Below are positions 24,724-38,466 of a stretch of 64,000 nt of DNA, piece after piece; position 1 is the first letter of the stretch; each line of letters begins with the position of its first letter. The position numbers and the translations under genes are program-made. The stretch lies in contig OZ199839.1 in NCBI GenBank assembly GCA_964304625.1, positions 9,176,001 through 9,240,000 of the forward strand, written 5' to 3'. The notes under the pieces are model-generated. The model searched no databases. It was not told the origin of the DNA and saw nothing but the letters and a program-made list of their open reading frames with translations. The DNA is from Kudoa neothunni (lineage: Eukaryota; Cnidaria).

Positions 24724-27700
24724 ATGGATAAATTAAGTTTGGAGGAGAGGAAAAAAATTGTACCAAGTTCTTGAGTTGGATTACGAGCTTAGAGCCAACG
24801 AATGCAAACAATTGGTGTATTTAATTTTCGACAAATGTTGGTGTGACTATTATGTTTCCAATTCACCTAAAATTTAGTTATTCACAATTTATAATTTAAA
24901 CAACTACAAGATATATTAAAATAAAATTATTTTTTATGAATAAAGTTAATCTTTCTAATTGGGTTATTGTTACGAGATTAAAATATTATTACTTTCCATA
25001 TTTAGAAAATTGAAGTTAGAACTTGATAATATTCGTATCCAAAGTTTACAACCTTGTTTGTTGAATGATTCGAAAAGTAAGCAAAAATATGAAGAGTCCA
25101 AAAAGAATACATGTTATCGATGTTGCAGACCGTTGAAAAAAGTTAAAGTGTTGATGAATTCAGTTTTTATTTGTGACTTTTGTCATAATCGTATATGTGA
25201 TATGTGTGAAGTGCGGTCCAATATGCCAAACCTACGCAGACTGTGTATTTATTGTGCAAAATTGAAGTAGTTGCTATGCGAGTGGATTAATTTTAATGGC
25301 GCCATTTAGAGAGATTGAAGAGAAAACTGGCGCCTGGTTTTACTCTGGTTTGGTGGATACTTTCAGCGAATTGGACGGGTCTAAACTAATCAAAAATTTA
25401 ATGGTTGATGACCTCAATAGCGGCAATATCAAAGAGATTGAGATTATTGATAGTAGGCTTTGTTATTTTTTAATTTTGATTAATACTTCGTTCTGCTCAC
25501 AGGGCTCCATGCCATTCTTTACAATAAAGTCCCAAATGATATAATAGATAATTATGAAATGGAAGCTGTGAATGTTGTTAGAAATCACATTCCGAGTGGA
25601 GGTATTTTTTGTCAATTGTTAGCCCACTGAATCTACAGTCATTCATTTAACTGTATACAGTGTTGAAATCAACTTCATCTGATCTTATGGGTGCTTCGGC
25701 GGAAGATCTCACCAGTATTATTGGTAATATTGGTGTTGCCAAAATATCTAAACCTGCTAAAAGTATTTTCATTTTTTTATAATAATTATCTATTTAATTT
25801 TTATGATAATTTTCTATTTAAATTTTAACATAAATGTCAAAGTAATTTAATTTTTGTTATATTTTTTCATATATTATTAAATTAAACAAATTATTGTGTA
25901 AATATCTGTAATTAGGAAACTTATTATAATTATTAAATAATATTTTTTAATAAGTGAAAATTAATTTGTAATTACATTAATAAAAAATTAAAAGATTCAA
26001 TAATTTTTCTGTAATTTAAAATTTCAAATAAAAACCATGATATAAGTATATTTTAATTATCTTGATAAAAATATTGTCGACAAATATTAAAGAAAATCTC
26101 GCATTTAAATTTGATGTTTACGAATCGATAATTTTTTAATTTTTAAAAAATACATAGTATTATATTTTTAGACATTTGTTTTGTATTAACATTATTAGAT
26201 TATTTTTGTAAGTTATTTTAATTTGGAAATTTACTTAAACTTTGTTTTTAATAAAAATGTTTATGCGGAATTCGTGCGTATATTAATATCTAAATAAATG
26301 TATGAATAAATGAATAAATAAATAAATGTTTCAATATTCGTATTTTTGTATTATTAGAGTTAATTTTGTATTTACTTTTCGATTTAATTTAGGTAAATCA
26401 ACAACAAATCCTTTTGAACAAGACCTAAGCGATGACGAAGTTCATGACAATAGATGTATAGAAAAACACATATTGCTTTAATAACGCTTTTTAGTATCAA
26501 GAATAACCGAAAATAGAGATGAAATTCTTAAAAAACAAATAATCGCAGATTCAAAGGATGTTCATCTGGCTCAGGTTCCTCATGACTCTTTCTTGATCGT
26601 CAACAATGAAACGGAATCAGTCTTTAAGTATTTTCATTTCTCAAAAAGAGTCCTTTTGCTTTAAGAATCTATAGCCTATAAGGCAGGCACGTGTAATGAG
26701 TATTGGCTTGGGGTAAACACTCAATGATTATACCACAGTATTAGGTTATCACGAATTTCAAAGCAGCCAAAAAAATTATAATTAAAAACTTTAAAAATCG
26801 TTAAAGTTAAATTTAAGCATTTATAAGAAGTTAAATTATTTTTAAAGAAATGAAGCTTTTCTCTTTCATTCTGTGTAATAAATCGTTTTGCAATAATAAG
26901 ACCATACAACCTTTCTTTTTTGTTGAACCAGACACAATGGATGACGTGTAATTCGTTATTTGATAAAATATTACAAAATTAACGTACACATAAGGTTATA
27001 ATAGGTTATTTGTTTCTCAAACTATTTATAAACATTTATTTTACCATTAAAAATATAAGTAAAATATTTTTACATTAATTAATCAATTATGTTTTTAAGG
27101 ATTATTTTGTAGTGACGTGTGGTTCGTAACTTTTCAGGTGGGTTGGGATTTTTTTTCGATTAATGACAGAAATAAAAATTGAGTTAGGATATTAAAAGAG
27201 AGATATGAAATAATAAAATTTTTAAAAAACTAGCGAAAGTTCGGGACGGAAACTATATTGAAAATGACGCCAATATTGTGATTCTATAAGTGATGATAAC
27301 TGTCACAGAGATTACAAGTTTCGTAAACTTGACGATAGACTACAAAATACTATTCCATTCAAAATCGCCTATCGCTCATTTTTCCGATTTAATACATTAC
27401 TTGAAATAACACCTTTTTCTTCATCATAAAAATCCAACGGATATTGAACGAGAGATACACAATAAATTGTCAGAAAATTTAAAAATATTACTATAACGAA
27501 CTAATTTATCATTATAATTGATTTATAACATTTTTTCCTCGATAGTATTGCGCGCGAAAACAGTGAAATTACGAATGACCCCTCACCCATTCTAGTTTGT
27601 AAAATTCCAGTAATTTTATCCAACTTCTCCGTAATGCTGGGAACTCTGGGATAGGCTTAACATCAGCAGTAACGTTCATTTTTCGTCTTATGGAAGTTTT

Positions 27701-30700
27701 GAATATGTTTTAAGGTAGTCGCTATTATTCATGATTCATACAGCATTATTACAGCAAACAAAATGGAAATTAATGATATACTCGGTGAATTGTAATGTTT
27801 TGGATTACTGCAAATAAAATTATTATTTACTAGTTTTATGTTGAAAAAACAACATAAAAGTTGTCTAAATTAGTGTATTGTATAAACTTCTGATTTTTTA
27901 ATAACGAAACAACAAAAGCGTAAGAAGCAATCAAGATTCTGCTTCCAATAACCAATAAAACGTCGCGTGTTAAACGGCGCATGCAACACCTCCTAGTTTC
28001 GGTCACGCCTGTAGAATTGATAGGGCAGCCTGGGAGCAGTGTCGGATTGTGCTATTAATTTCAAAAAATTACCAAAGTTTTATTATTTTATACAAAACAA
28101 ACAGATAAATCAATATAATATTATTAAATTGAAGAAAAATTATTTATTAGAAAATTATTTTTGCCGTTTTGTAACCACAAGGATATGCGCACTGCATACC
28201 CCACATAGTCTGACGTCACATGCCTGCCATAAGGGGATTTTAACTATTGAATTTTATAGCTGTAGTATTTTTCCTACATTACTGTTATTATATATTATAA
28301 AAAATAACTATTAAAATGATATTATGATTATGGACCATCACAAATTTAAAAAAGGAGGTATTGTATAAATATTTACAGTCGTGACTTGATATTGCGTAGT
28401 AAGCTGGGACCGCCAACTCACTACACAATATAAAATTAGTAGGAAATACCGATTAAACCATTTATTGGCACATTTTAAACGTAAATTCATTTATATAATG
28501 AAAATAAAATTTTTCCACTTTTTATTTCATCTCTAGAGAATTAGAACCAATTTTATCAGCATTTCTCTTTCTTTTAGTATAGCTGATTTTCGATCCATAA
28601 TTGGATAAAAATCACATAGACCTTATGGGTATTCTCTTTAAAAGCGTGTTTAAGTGTTCTTAAGACATCCTTATTTTTAGGTGTAGACACTTCGACACTT
28701 ATCATCAGAGTTACTGGCACATGCCCGCGATTATATTTAACCATTAATAAAGTCCCCCTTCATTCACGTTTTTGTTTGTTAGAAATGCCGTATCTGGAAA
28801 GTATTAAGTATATCTATTGTAATCTACCGAGTGTTGAATGTTCTTTATTTTAAAATATAATTATTCTTTTACTATGACCAAATTTTGAAGCGTTTCATTT
28901 TTGAGCCTTTCATTGACTTAATTGGATTATAATATCGGGTAATTTTAAGTTTCTCTTCAATATCCCTCTGTATTCTTGAATTGGTAAAATTTACTGCGCA
29001 ATGTCGAATCAAAACTGATACTCCGTGACCTTAGAACTGCTACATAACGTAATACTGAGAAACTTCATATTAATTTTTTTATTCATAAATAGTTTTACCT
29101 ATATTTACTAGATAATAATGTAATAATTACTTAGCAGTATCTAAATTGATTAGTAATTAGAAAATTCAAGAGATAGTGGACTATTACGCACTATCCAGCA
29201 AAGCAATATCAAGACACAACTGTAATCAACTTTATTCTGGATGATAATTATTTTTCGTCTAATTTATAAATTAATATTACTTAAAGAATAAATGTAATTA
29301 TACATTTAAAATTTATAATTACATTTAACCCTCTTATGGATTTGGGGTAGAAAACTACCTCAATGAGACTTTTTTATTGAATAATTCATTAATTATAATA
29401 TCAGACGTTCTAGTATTACCTGTATTCCCTAAAAATAATTTTATTTACAAATTAAAATAAAATAAATGTTTTTAGCTATGATATTGGCTTAACTATACAT
29501 TTTCCACCTTTCGATGAACTTTGGGGTATAAAGATACCTCACGGGTTTCTTTGCGAGAATTAAAGATAATATAGTTTTTAGCTTAAATGATAAGTTTTCA
29601 GAATTTTCTGTAGTCTAGATTCTACGATATAACGTTCGCAAACAGTAAATAAATCACGTGATCACGCATACAGACTAGTTTTTAGTGATGATATTCTCAC
29701 GAAGAAGTTTTTGAAATCGTGAAAAAATTATTATTCAACTATCTAATGGAGATTAACATTCTAACCAAAAAGCTTAAACCACCTTCAATCCCTATTCCAA
29801 GAAAATTGGTTTAAACCAACGTTGTGTGCGCAATATGCAATAAATGTTTGTGGAACTTGTTTACATTAACTGTGGTTTATTTATGGAACAAAATATAGCC
29901 TAAGCAGTTATGTGGATTAATATTTGAATTTTAAAAACTTTAATTAGAACAACACACAGTCAATCGAAGTCGGACTTAAAGCGTAATGCGACGGTTGTTG
30001 GCGAAAGTGGCATTCGTAGGATTATCGAGATTATTAACTTATTTATTTGCGTTGTAACGCATTATTCTTTTGTTATATCCATTAAAATTTGCAATGTTTT
30101 TTCTCGAAATTTTTTTTATAATAAGTGATCAAAAAATGTGGGGTATTTATTCTACCACAGAGTCCATCGGAATGCATTTGATTTTCGGTATATTAGGGGA
30201 TTAGATAATAGAAGTTGTCGAAGTATTCATAAAATCCTTTTTCCATCAGTTAATCCGTGTATGTTCCCAAAGTACGCAAGTGTGTTACAATTTAGTCCTA
30301 GTAGCTAGACATTTATGGGACTTTATTAGTTTAGGATATTAAAAAATAAATTTTTACATTGATGAAACTTCGAATGTTTTCAAATTATTTAATAAAGGGG
30401 GAGTTTTTAAATTTTAAAATCCTTAAACGGGATACACCAATTCAAAATAGGATTAAATTTCGCTTATTCGGAGGGATGGTAGATCAAAGTTAGTATTCCC
30501 TTTGCATAGTAAAAAAATCTGTTCATTTAACTACATCATTAATTTTGAAACGCTGTTTTTTGTTAAGAAATTTGCTGAAATATACGTATTAATTATTATT
30601 TTAATTCTGGGGAAATTAATCCGAAAAATAAAATCAATTTTCGTTATTTTTTATCGAGTTATATAGATATTACGATTTCTTGTGATTTAAGTGAATTAAT

Positions 30701-33700
30701 TTTAATTAAACTTGTCAAAATATTTTAGACTGAAATTAAAATTTTTTTAGCTCAACCCTTCGTTCGATGTATTAAAACTTTTATGAAGTGATTTTTCAAT
30801 GCAGAATAAAACAGATCTAAGGCATCGCTGGGATTTTCGCATTAATTTTATATGTAATATTAATTATAATTTGTTTAATCGAAGACTTTTATAAATTTAT
30901 GTTTCATATTTTCACTCATATTATGTTTTTATTACGAATTTCGTTGATGCCTGTAAAAGATTTTTTTAAATAGCCAATAATCCTTAGTTAAATATTCAAA
31001 TATGGCGTAAGAAATTATTTTTTAATTAATCGAATTTTTAAACCCTATTATATATAAAAAGAGTAATTTCATTTTGAAAAAATTAATTTAAATTTTAGAA
31101 TTAAAAAAAATAACCCAACAAGAAGTCTATTAATGTTGACGATTAATTTTAGGAGTTTAACAAAAATTTATTGCGAAAGGATTGGATTGCGATGTAATGT
31201 ATTTATTTTTTTACCAGGACCGAAGGAATAACTGACGACACTTTTACTCAAAATCTTATGGACAAAAGGTACCTTGAGGAGTGGAAAAGTTGCGTAGCTG
31301 CTAGTTCATCTGCACCAGTGGTGGAAGACGGTCTTTCCACGGAGTTGGCCAACATAGAAACCGATTTTGAGAAGAGATCCAAACCAAAATACTCATCATT
31401 TTTGAAGAATCCTGTGGATGATGATATGGGAGAAAATGTGTATTCTGGTGGTGAGTCGGAGAGTGAAATACGGTTTCGTCCACGACCACTTTTTAAAGAC
31501 ATGGACAGAAACAACAAAAAGAGTTTTTCGATAACAATCGATGAAATGGATGATATGATTGATCAAACATTTAGTCGTTCGAAAACTTTCAGTCATGTGA
31601 CAGCCCCTTTGAATCCACATAAAAGTTCATCGAAAAAATCCAGCCCGGAAATTTCCTCTAAAGTGAGCGTTAGTAACGACAGTCATATCTCGGCACAAGT
31701 AGCAGAAAAAGATGAAGATGATATAATCGATAGTATATTGACAGCAGGAGTGATAGATTGTTATGGAGGTGGCGGTGGTGGTGCTAGTGGTTTGTCAGCG
31801 AAGAAATCCTCATTACGAGCTGTAAGTGATGCGAATTTTACCACATTGACTAAAAAAATAAAAACCATATCCTCATCATCTAAGAGGTCAAACAAGAAAT
31901 ATAATTTATCATTGAAAAAACAAGGCAAATTAGACAGTTTGAAGTCATCTGTGTCAATTGATAATTCGTTGAACGTGCATCAGTTCAATGTATCTTCTAT
32001 TTCACAGGAGAAACTCTCCAAGTTACCACACCTATATGGATCGATTAGTATTCTAAATGACGGCTTCGATAAATTCACCATTATGATCAACATTGAACGT
32101 ATGAGTCAATTAGCGCCGTTACTACCTCGATTCACCACTGTGAATTCTTACATTGTCTGTAAGATTAAAAGTGGGAAACATTTTATGAAAAAGAAGACCA
32201 AAGCTGTAGAAAATGAACCTAATCCCGACGTTAAAATTATACTCAAATTTAGTGGAATCACCAATATTGATTCCTCATACGCGCTCTTAGTCGTCAAAGA
32301 GAAGCTGAACAAAAAAAATCGCCTACTAAAGAAAGTTCCACGCACTTATGGGACAGTTAGGTTGGGAAACACCAATTTTTGTGGTGAACATGAAAAATCG
32401 ATATGGGAAAAGGTGATATTCAATGCTAAAATCAAAAAGAACAACTATATTCCTTTCGTACTTCCTATAATCAACTTTGGCGATATGGATGTGAGTATGG
32501 GTGATGTGAATATCGAAAGCACGATCAGTTTGAAAGACACTTCATTATCATCTCTAAGTTTGAATTCATCAAAAATTGTAAGGCCTTTCACCTCTGTTAT
32601 TGTGGCATTAGCTACATTACCATTTTACATTATTTTGCGTGCGTGTTACGTTGCTATTTTTATAGAATATTTCCAAAATTGGAGATGATGATATGGTAAA
32701 TCATGAGAATCTCAAAATAAGGGGCTTTCTGAGATTCGAAATGTTCTACAATATGGAAACATCTGAATTTAAGGTTGATATCAAAAACCTGTTGATTGAA
32801 TGGGCGGATTTGATGGATGATGACAAGTTGTTTATAAGATGCAAGTTGATTCCTCAAGACTACGCCTCCCAACTCACCTGCTTCAAGACGTACAACTCTA
32901 ACGTCAACAAAATCGATTGGAATGAATCTATTGTGTACCATGTCAAATATGCTTTACTTGGTAACTACATGTTTTGTATGAGGATACTTCACGAGGTCGA
33001 ACCCAACTCGTATGAATTGTGTGGAAGTGTGCAATTTCTTCTGAATGATGTGATCGATTTTTATCCAGGATTTCTCACTGCTCCTATCAGTTGTCATATG
33101 CGAATTCATCAAAATGTAACCAACTCTTTCAATTCAACCATACTCTAAACATATCGATAATATAACTATGATTCTTTATTAAATTTCTTTTAGCACTTTG
33201 CTACGGTTCACCCATCCAAATCTTCGTTTGAAATGGAGTTGGTTTACAACCCCACATCTAAAGGAGACATCCGAAATTCCAGTGGTCTATTAAAACTTAA
33301 AATCACATCTATAAACTTAGACATGATTTCCAAACGTTTATTGAACCAAAACGACCAAAGAAAATTTTTTATTAAAATGTAATTTTTTTCAATTGCTATT
33401 TTTCACCATAAAATTAATTATATAGGAGCATGCTTCCATTTGCCGCTCAAAATCAAACAATTGACTCTCCAGAATATGCGGTTGACGGCGAATTTACTCC
33501 TTTTGAATATTGTTGGGAGAAGGTTTCTTTTGATTCGTTGCTTCACCTCAACTCAATCGAGATCATGGTCTATTTTGTGAATATATCCGAGAATGAGTTA
33601 TACACTTTTATGGGTGGTGCGAGGGTTGGTTCTGTACAATATTCCTATTCGAATGATCAAGGATGGCAGGATTCACTTGGCGACGAACAACTTGTATGGA

Positions 33701-36700
33701 ATGAAATGATCTCAAAACCAGATATTGTGGCGCGAAGAACTATTCCACTTCGTACCAATATGATTTCGAATTATATCGAGTAATATTTTCTTCATCAGTC
33801 GAATATGAGTGTGATTATTGAATTTACATTAGTCAGATGAGTCTTGTTGAAACTGCCCCTTCATTTATTATTAACAATAATGTCACCTTCTTTGAACATG
33901 TAAACGTGATTCTTTATTGAGATTCTCATAAAGGTTTAGAAAGCCTACGCTGAAATTGACATTACCCTCCATGGAGATAAGTCGTTATCGCTTTTTATTG
34001 GGAATGTTCTAAATTTACCTCCTAATGCGGAGTGTGCGTGTGAAATCAGTGTGATTCCAAAGAGAGAAAAGTTCACCCTAGTCCCTTCGCATACCACATT
34101 CTACAACTGGAATCAATCAGTCGAAATTGAAAAGGTGAACGAATTTGAACAGATCACTATTGTGATTGTTTTCGGAGAGATCGTTAACGATAGCAGCAAA
34201 CCACTTTCTCATCGAAGTGGTAAAGTTCACTGCAAACTCAACAAAGATAAACTCTTTGGTAAGATTTATATTGGATTGTTGAAAAATGCAAAATACGACA
34301 ACTTTTTCTACTACGAACAAACTCAATGTTTCGTTCAAAGATGCTTGAATAACAAGGGTAAACGAGTTTGTGCGTTTTTCCCTCTGTTGGATAAGTAAAT
34401 TAATGGTAGGTCGTGTCTTATTATATTTAATTTTTTTAGTGATTATATCAATAAAATGTTGAGTTATAATAAAGATTTTATCAAAATCAACCTCTCGAAG
34501 CGTAAACCTGAAATTATGGCTCTACGTGATAACTCTTCGGCGTTTGGAACGTCTTCCAACGAGCATAAGAGTAAACGATCATCAATTATAGATAAAGTTA
34601 CCAGCAAAATTAAAAGAAAATCTGTGCGTTTGAGTCAAGGATCATTGAATAGTTTAACTCTTAGCGACTCTCGGAACCATCCACAACTTCGACAGAAATT
34701 AACCTCTAGTAACTCCTCCATATCTTCTAAGCGTTTGTCTCTTCAACCCAACACACTTCCTGATGATATTTTATCGGTTGGCAGTAGCTGTATTGTAAAG
34801 TCAACTCCAAAACAACGTCCAAAATCCACCTATGATTACGATTTTAATAATCATGCCAATAATGAATTAGACTTAAGAAATTTCGATAATCACTTGGAAA
34901 ATCAAAGTGAGGTTTCTGTAGTTATTGATTTGGTAGAAAGTTCTCCAAAGAACGAACTAATTGAGGATGAATCAATAAATTCTGAGGCTCATCAAGCTTC
35001 TACTCAATTGTCTAAAATGCAATCCACATCCACTGTATAGATTTTTTTATTTTGAGGATATAATTTTAATCGCTTTTTAGAATATTTGTAGTGATCAACA
35101 ACCGTGTGAGCGTAGTGCCATTGATAACACAGTCGCCTGTGAATACACAGTTAATGAACAAACGTCTCATTCGGCTTCTAACGAGGAAGTTTTAAAGTCA
35201 CATCTGACAGAAAAAACCTCAGCGTCAACCACTAGCTCTTCGCTTGCTAATACTGCTACTAATGTGGCAACCGAAAATAAGCTTCAACAATTAGGGCCGA
35301 TATGTGACAATAATGATGTTGAAAAGGGGGTTGAACAATCAAAAGAGGCTATCGGTGAGAAAACTGCTTCAGTTGAACTGTCTAAGTTGGGAAGCTCCGA
35401 AATTCAATCTTCACTAGAGATGCCATGTGAAAGAAAAGTTGCTGGAAAGATAGAGGAAACTGAACCTATTGACGAAAAATGTCCATCTGATATAAAGGTC
35501 GAGAAACTATCAGCAAGAGTACAAGATGAAAAAATAGTAGAACCAACCTGTCTTATTGAAGGTCGAATTGAAAAGGTTTTAAATGATGAAGCTAAATCAG
35601 CAGGTAAACAGGAGGAGTCAACCAATCCTTTTGAACGAGATACAAATCACGTAGAAACTGATCATGTGGAAATATTAATTGATGAGGAAGGTGGGAAAAC
35701 CACAGAAAAAATCACCAATCCTTTTGAAGTTTTAGTTAATGTGAATGAAAAACTGGAAAAGGAGGAAGAATCATCATACATAACTATGAGTGATGTTAAA
35801 TCTGGGGAATTGGTCCAAAAATTCGACTCAACAGACGATAATATGCTTGTTGAATCGACTGTTGAGAGTTCGTCGCATTTGCAAAAGAATTTAGACCAAC
35901 CCTCGCCTAAAGAGCAAGATAAGCAATCTGATTCGTCCATGAAAAGCACAGAAAATGTGATCGCAAAAAGGAGTAGAATTTTAAAAAATTTCAAGAGGGC
36001 TTTCTCTCTCAAACGAAGCCTAACCAATGTATCCGTTAATAAAAATTCCCATTCAAGTAATTTCGTTGTTATGTTTATTTGAATTGAGCATTTGCAGGTT
36101 TGTCTGGATATTCTTCGCCTGAATCTGCCAATCAGATTACAGTCCCAAATGTCGCCGATACACTTTCCAATCTGCGTAATTGCTACATTTTTTTAATATT
36201 TGATTTTCAGTGTAGAAGAGAAAACTTCGGCTACTATATCCAATGAAAGTATGATTGTATTAATGTTGGTGTAGTTTTTTTCTATTATATTTTAGATCCA
36301 TCTGAGAATGAATTAGTAATCTACGTGTATATTTGATGATTCGTTTAATGCATATTATAAAGAATATGTTAAAATCAACTGAAACTCACGAAGAAGTTCT
36401 ACAAGTTGTTTTCACCTACACAGGAGGACATTTGAATTTCGAGTTACGGAGTGTAAATAATTTAGGTGAACCCCTTTTAAAAAAATTGTATATTCAAGTT
36501 ATAAACTTCGCGTTGATAAGAAATTATCTAGATCTCTTGAAGTTAAATTGATGGATAGAGATGGAAAACAAATTCATACTGATAAATACAAAAGTTTGAG
36601 CCTCAAGGATGGTTTTTGCGAGATAAATCAAATGTTTTCAGTATTTTACTAAATTATTAAGTGAACTAAAATTTTATTTATCTAGCACAAGACAAATATT

Positions 36701-38466
36701 GCAAAAATCAATGAAGGTTGTGTAGTATTTGAGATTTACGACAAGACTGGCAAGAAAATCTTGATCCGAACAGCTGAACTCAATCTAAACAAAATATCAC
36801 CCAATGTTTCTATTTCTAAAAGTCTTACTCTTAAACCGGCTCAAGTTTTTAAGTCGAAAAAATCGTAGTTTAAAATAATTATTAATGTAATTATTTATAG
36901 CAATAATCTAATTTTAGTATTCTTAAAAAACATAAATCAAAATTGCTCTCAAAAAGTCATAAAAAGAAAGGGTCTCAATCGATCCCTGACGAGACCAGTT
37001 CTACATTGGATTCAAGCCACAAATTAGATGTAATTTTAAAGTGGAATGGTTGTATTTATTTATTATGCGATGATATTCTAAAATAGGATACCACGTCGGC
37101 TGTGAGTGATGATTATTCTAGAAAATCTACCGGTACTTTTGATACCGTGTCTGCCATGTCTTCCACAAGTGGAACGAATATAAAAACACATGAAACCTCC
37201 GTGTCGTTGACTTTTTCCTATAATGTTGAAAGCTCTTCTTTAATGTTGTCTTTGAATGGATTCTACGTAGGCGATACTTTAAAAAGTTCATCACATAATA
37301 AACTAATGTATAATATTAATTGGAAATTAAATTTAAAACTAAGTTTTTTCTCTGTAGATCCTTTAATTTTTCTGTTTATTTGGGAAAAATTAAACAACAT
37401 TCATGGGATAGTGAGGATTATGATTGTTGTATTCCCCCCAATAAAATCGATTTTCAACATTCAGTATTCTTACTCTCAAATATTTGATTTAAACTTATTA
37501 ATTTTGTTAGGTTAAAATATTACTGAATAACCTCAAGAAAAGAGAATTTCGTATTGTGGCCTATTCCGCTAATAATAGCAAAAACAAAGTGGTCGCAGGC
37601 TCGTGCGATATTAAATTTGAAAATATGACCTCTTTATTTGAACGACCTACATATCGATACATTAACACTTTTTATCTCTCTTCGCCACATGTAACAATCA
37701 CATTCAGATATGTTTTTGTTGATATTTGATTTTAGGAACCGATCTCCAGACGTAACACTCCGGTTACAGGCGCGGTTAACGATGAAAATTCCGGTACGGC
37801 CAACACCTTGATAACTCAAAGCACTATTGATAGCGGAGATTCTACAAATCAAAAATCTATATTGGGCTATTTAGTTATTAACCTCAATCTCCAAATAAAA
37901 GATTCCGATATCAATGAGGATAGTGCAGCTGATCTCACCAGCAAAGACAAAGTATCCAAAAAGAAAAAAAGCTTGAGGCTGAAATCCAAAAAATCTTCCA
38001 CTCTTAAGTCACTAAACAACGAACGCCCATTTTCCCTATGTGTTACGTTGGACAAGTTTGTGAATTCTACATTATCATCTGGAAACAAATACAAATTTGA
38101 AATGTATCAATATATAATTTTTTGTAATAGCGATTTTTGATTGTTCCTCTTTTAAGTAAATTCAAATTGGAAAAAACTCTTGATAAAGAAACCACCCCCT
38201 CCTTTTCTGTAAACGCAGACGAATCTAACAACGGTATTCCTTTAGGATACAATGTCAAGTTTGGAACTAGCTACAACAATTTTTTGGAAAAATCGTTAGA
38301 AATAATATTTTTTGATGAGTCAAAAATATCGAAAAAAATCCTGTCCACTGAACTTCTAGGTGCACACACCACCAACGACGCAATTAGTTCATTCTGGGAG
38401 ACCGTCCATTCTAACTGTGACACCAATCACACCATCACATTGCCGTTGTCATCGAAACGGAAATAA
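24724..38466 (+). CDS. Giant Slp-like protein: SHD zinc finger plus ~7 C2 domains
   Basis: Model of 26 exons, about 2,396 aa: 24724-24814, 25016-25266, 25310-25452, 25503-25601, 25661-25762, 26393-26455, 26495-26627, 31218-32577, 32666-33115, 33194-33378, 33426-33779, 33833-33899, 33940-34394, 34440-35034, 35081-36056, 36098-36175, 36216-36248, 36296-36324, 36363-36640, 36686-36864, 36918-37029, 37087-37266, 37344-37463, 37511-37690, 37736-38103, 38157-38466. Every junction keeps phase, except that exons 1 and 19 each need a one-base slip in a seven-A run. Parts: Rab-binding helix with VLELDYELRANE; FYVE-type finger with four CxxC pairs (CYRC, CDFC, CDMC, CIYC); EKTGAWFY as in Slp/rabphilin. 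C2-type domains lie at about residues 560-695, 750-895, 900-1077, 1100-1250, 1820-1975, 2010-2170 and 2171-2396. The third carries the Slp C2B signature (FMGGARVG...GWQDSLGDEQLVW). Linkers are Ser/Lys/Glu-rich with three NPF motifs. Slps link Rab27-type GTPases to membranes; classical ones have two C2 domains. Two or three adjacent genes remain an alternative. Confidence 0.75.
28376..29222. mobile_element. Tigger/pogo-like non-autonomous element
   Basis: About 847 bp between TA dinucleotides. The left end is CAGTCGTGACTTGATATTGC and the right end, read inward, is CAGTTGTGTCTTGATATTGC, with 18 of 20 positions equal. CAG... ends and TA target duplication are typical of pogo/Tigger members of the Tc1/mariner superfamily. 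No transposase motif is recognisable; a 56-codon open stretch near 28600-28740 (-) is unassigned. It lies inside the large Slp intron. Confidence 0.7.
29329..30200. mobile_element. piggyBac-type relic (copy 4)
   Basis: The left end is TTAA followed by CCCTCTTATGGATTTGGGGT and a palindromic ACCTC partner. The right end is TTAGGGGA followed by TTAG, a decayed TTAA. A second, inner pair of inverted motifs lies at about 29514-29541 (GATGAACTTTGGGGTATA) and 30138-30174 (its diverged complement). A short plus-strand stretch near 29820 could encode CAICNKC, as in the Cys-rich transposase tail. It looks old and non-autonomous. Confidence 0.6.

Larger units (their letters stand above)
26628..31217 (+). 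other. Large intron of the Slp-like gene
   Basis: This 4.6-kb intron between exons 7 and 8 is about 100 times longer than a typical intron in this window. It holds a Tigger-like element (28376-29222) and a piggyBac relic (29329-30200). The rest is A+T-rich with no supported gene. It separates the N-terminal Rab-binding exons from the first C2 exon, and reading phase (2) is preserved across it. Confidence 0.6.

Noticed and set aside
31248-32345. Several minus-strand frames of 62-89 codons
   Set aside because: Antisense shadows of the large Slp-like exon at 31218-32577.
33837-34398. Separate small gene starting at ATG 33837 and ending FFPLLDK
   Set aside because: It can be read alone, but splice junctions on both sides (33779/33833 and 34394/34440) join it in phase to the larger gene; kept as part of that gene, with separate genes noted as the alternative.
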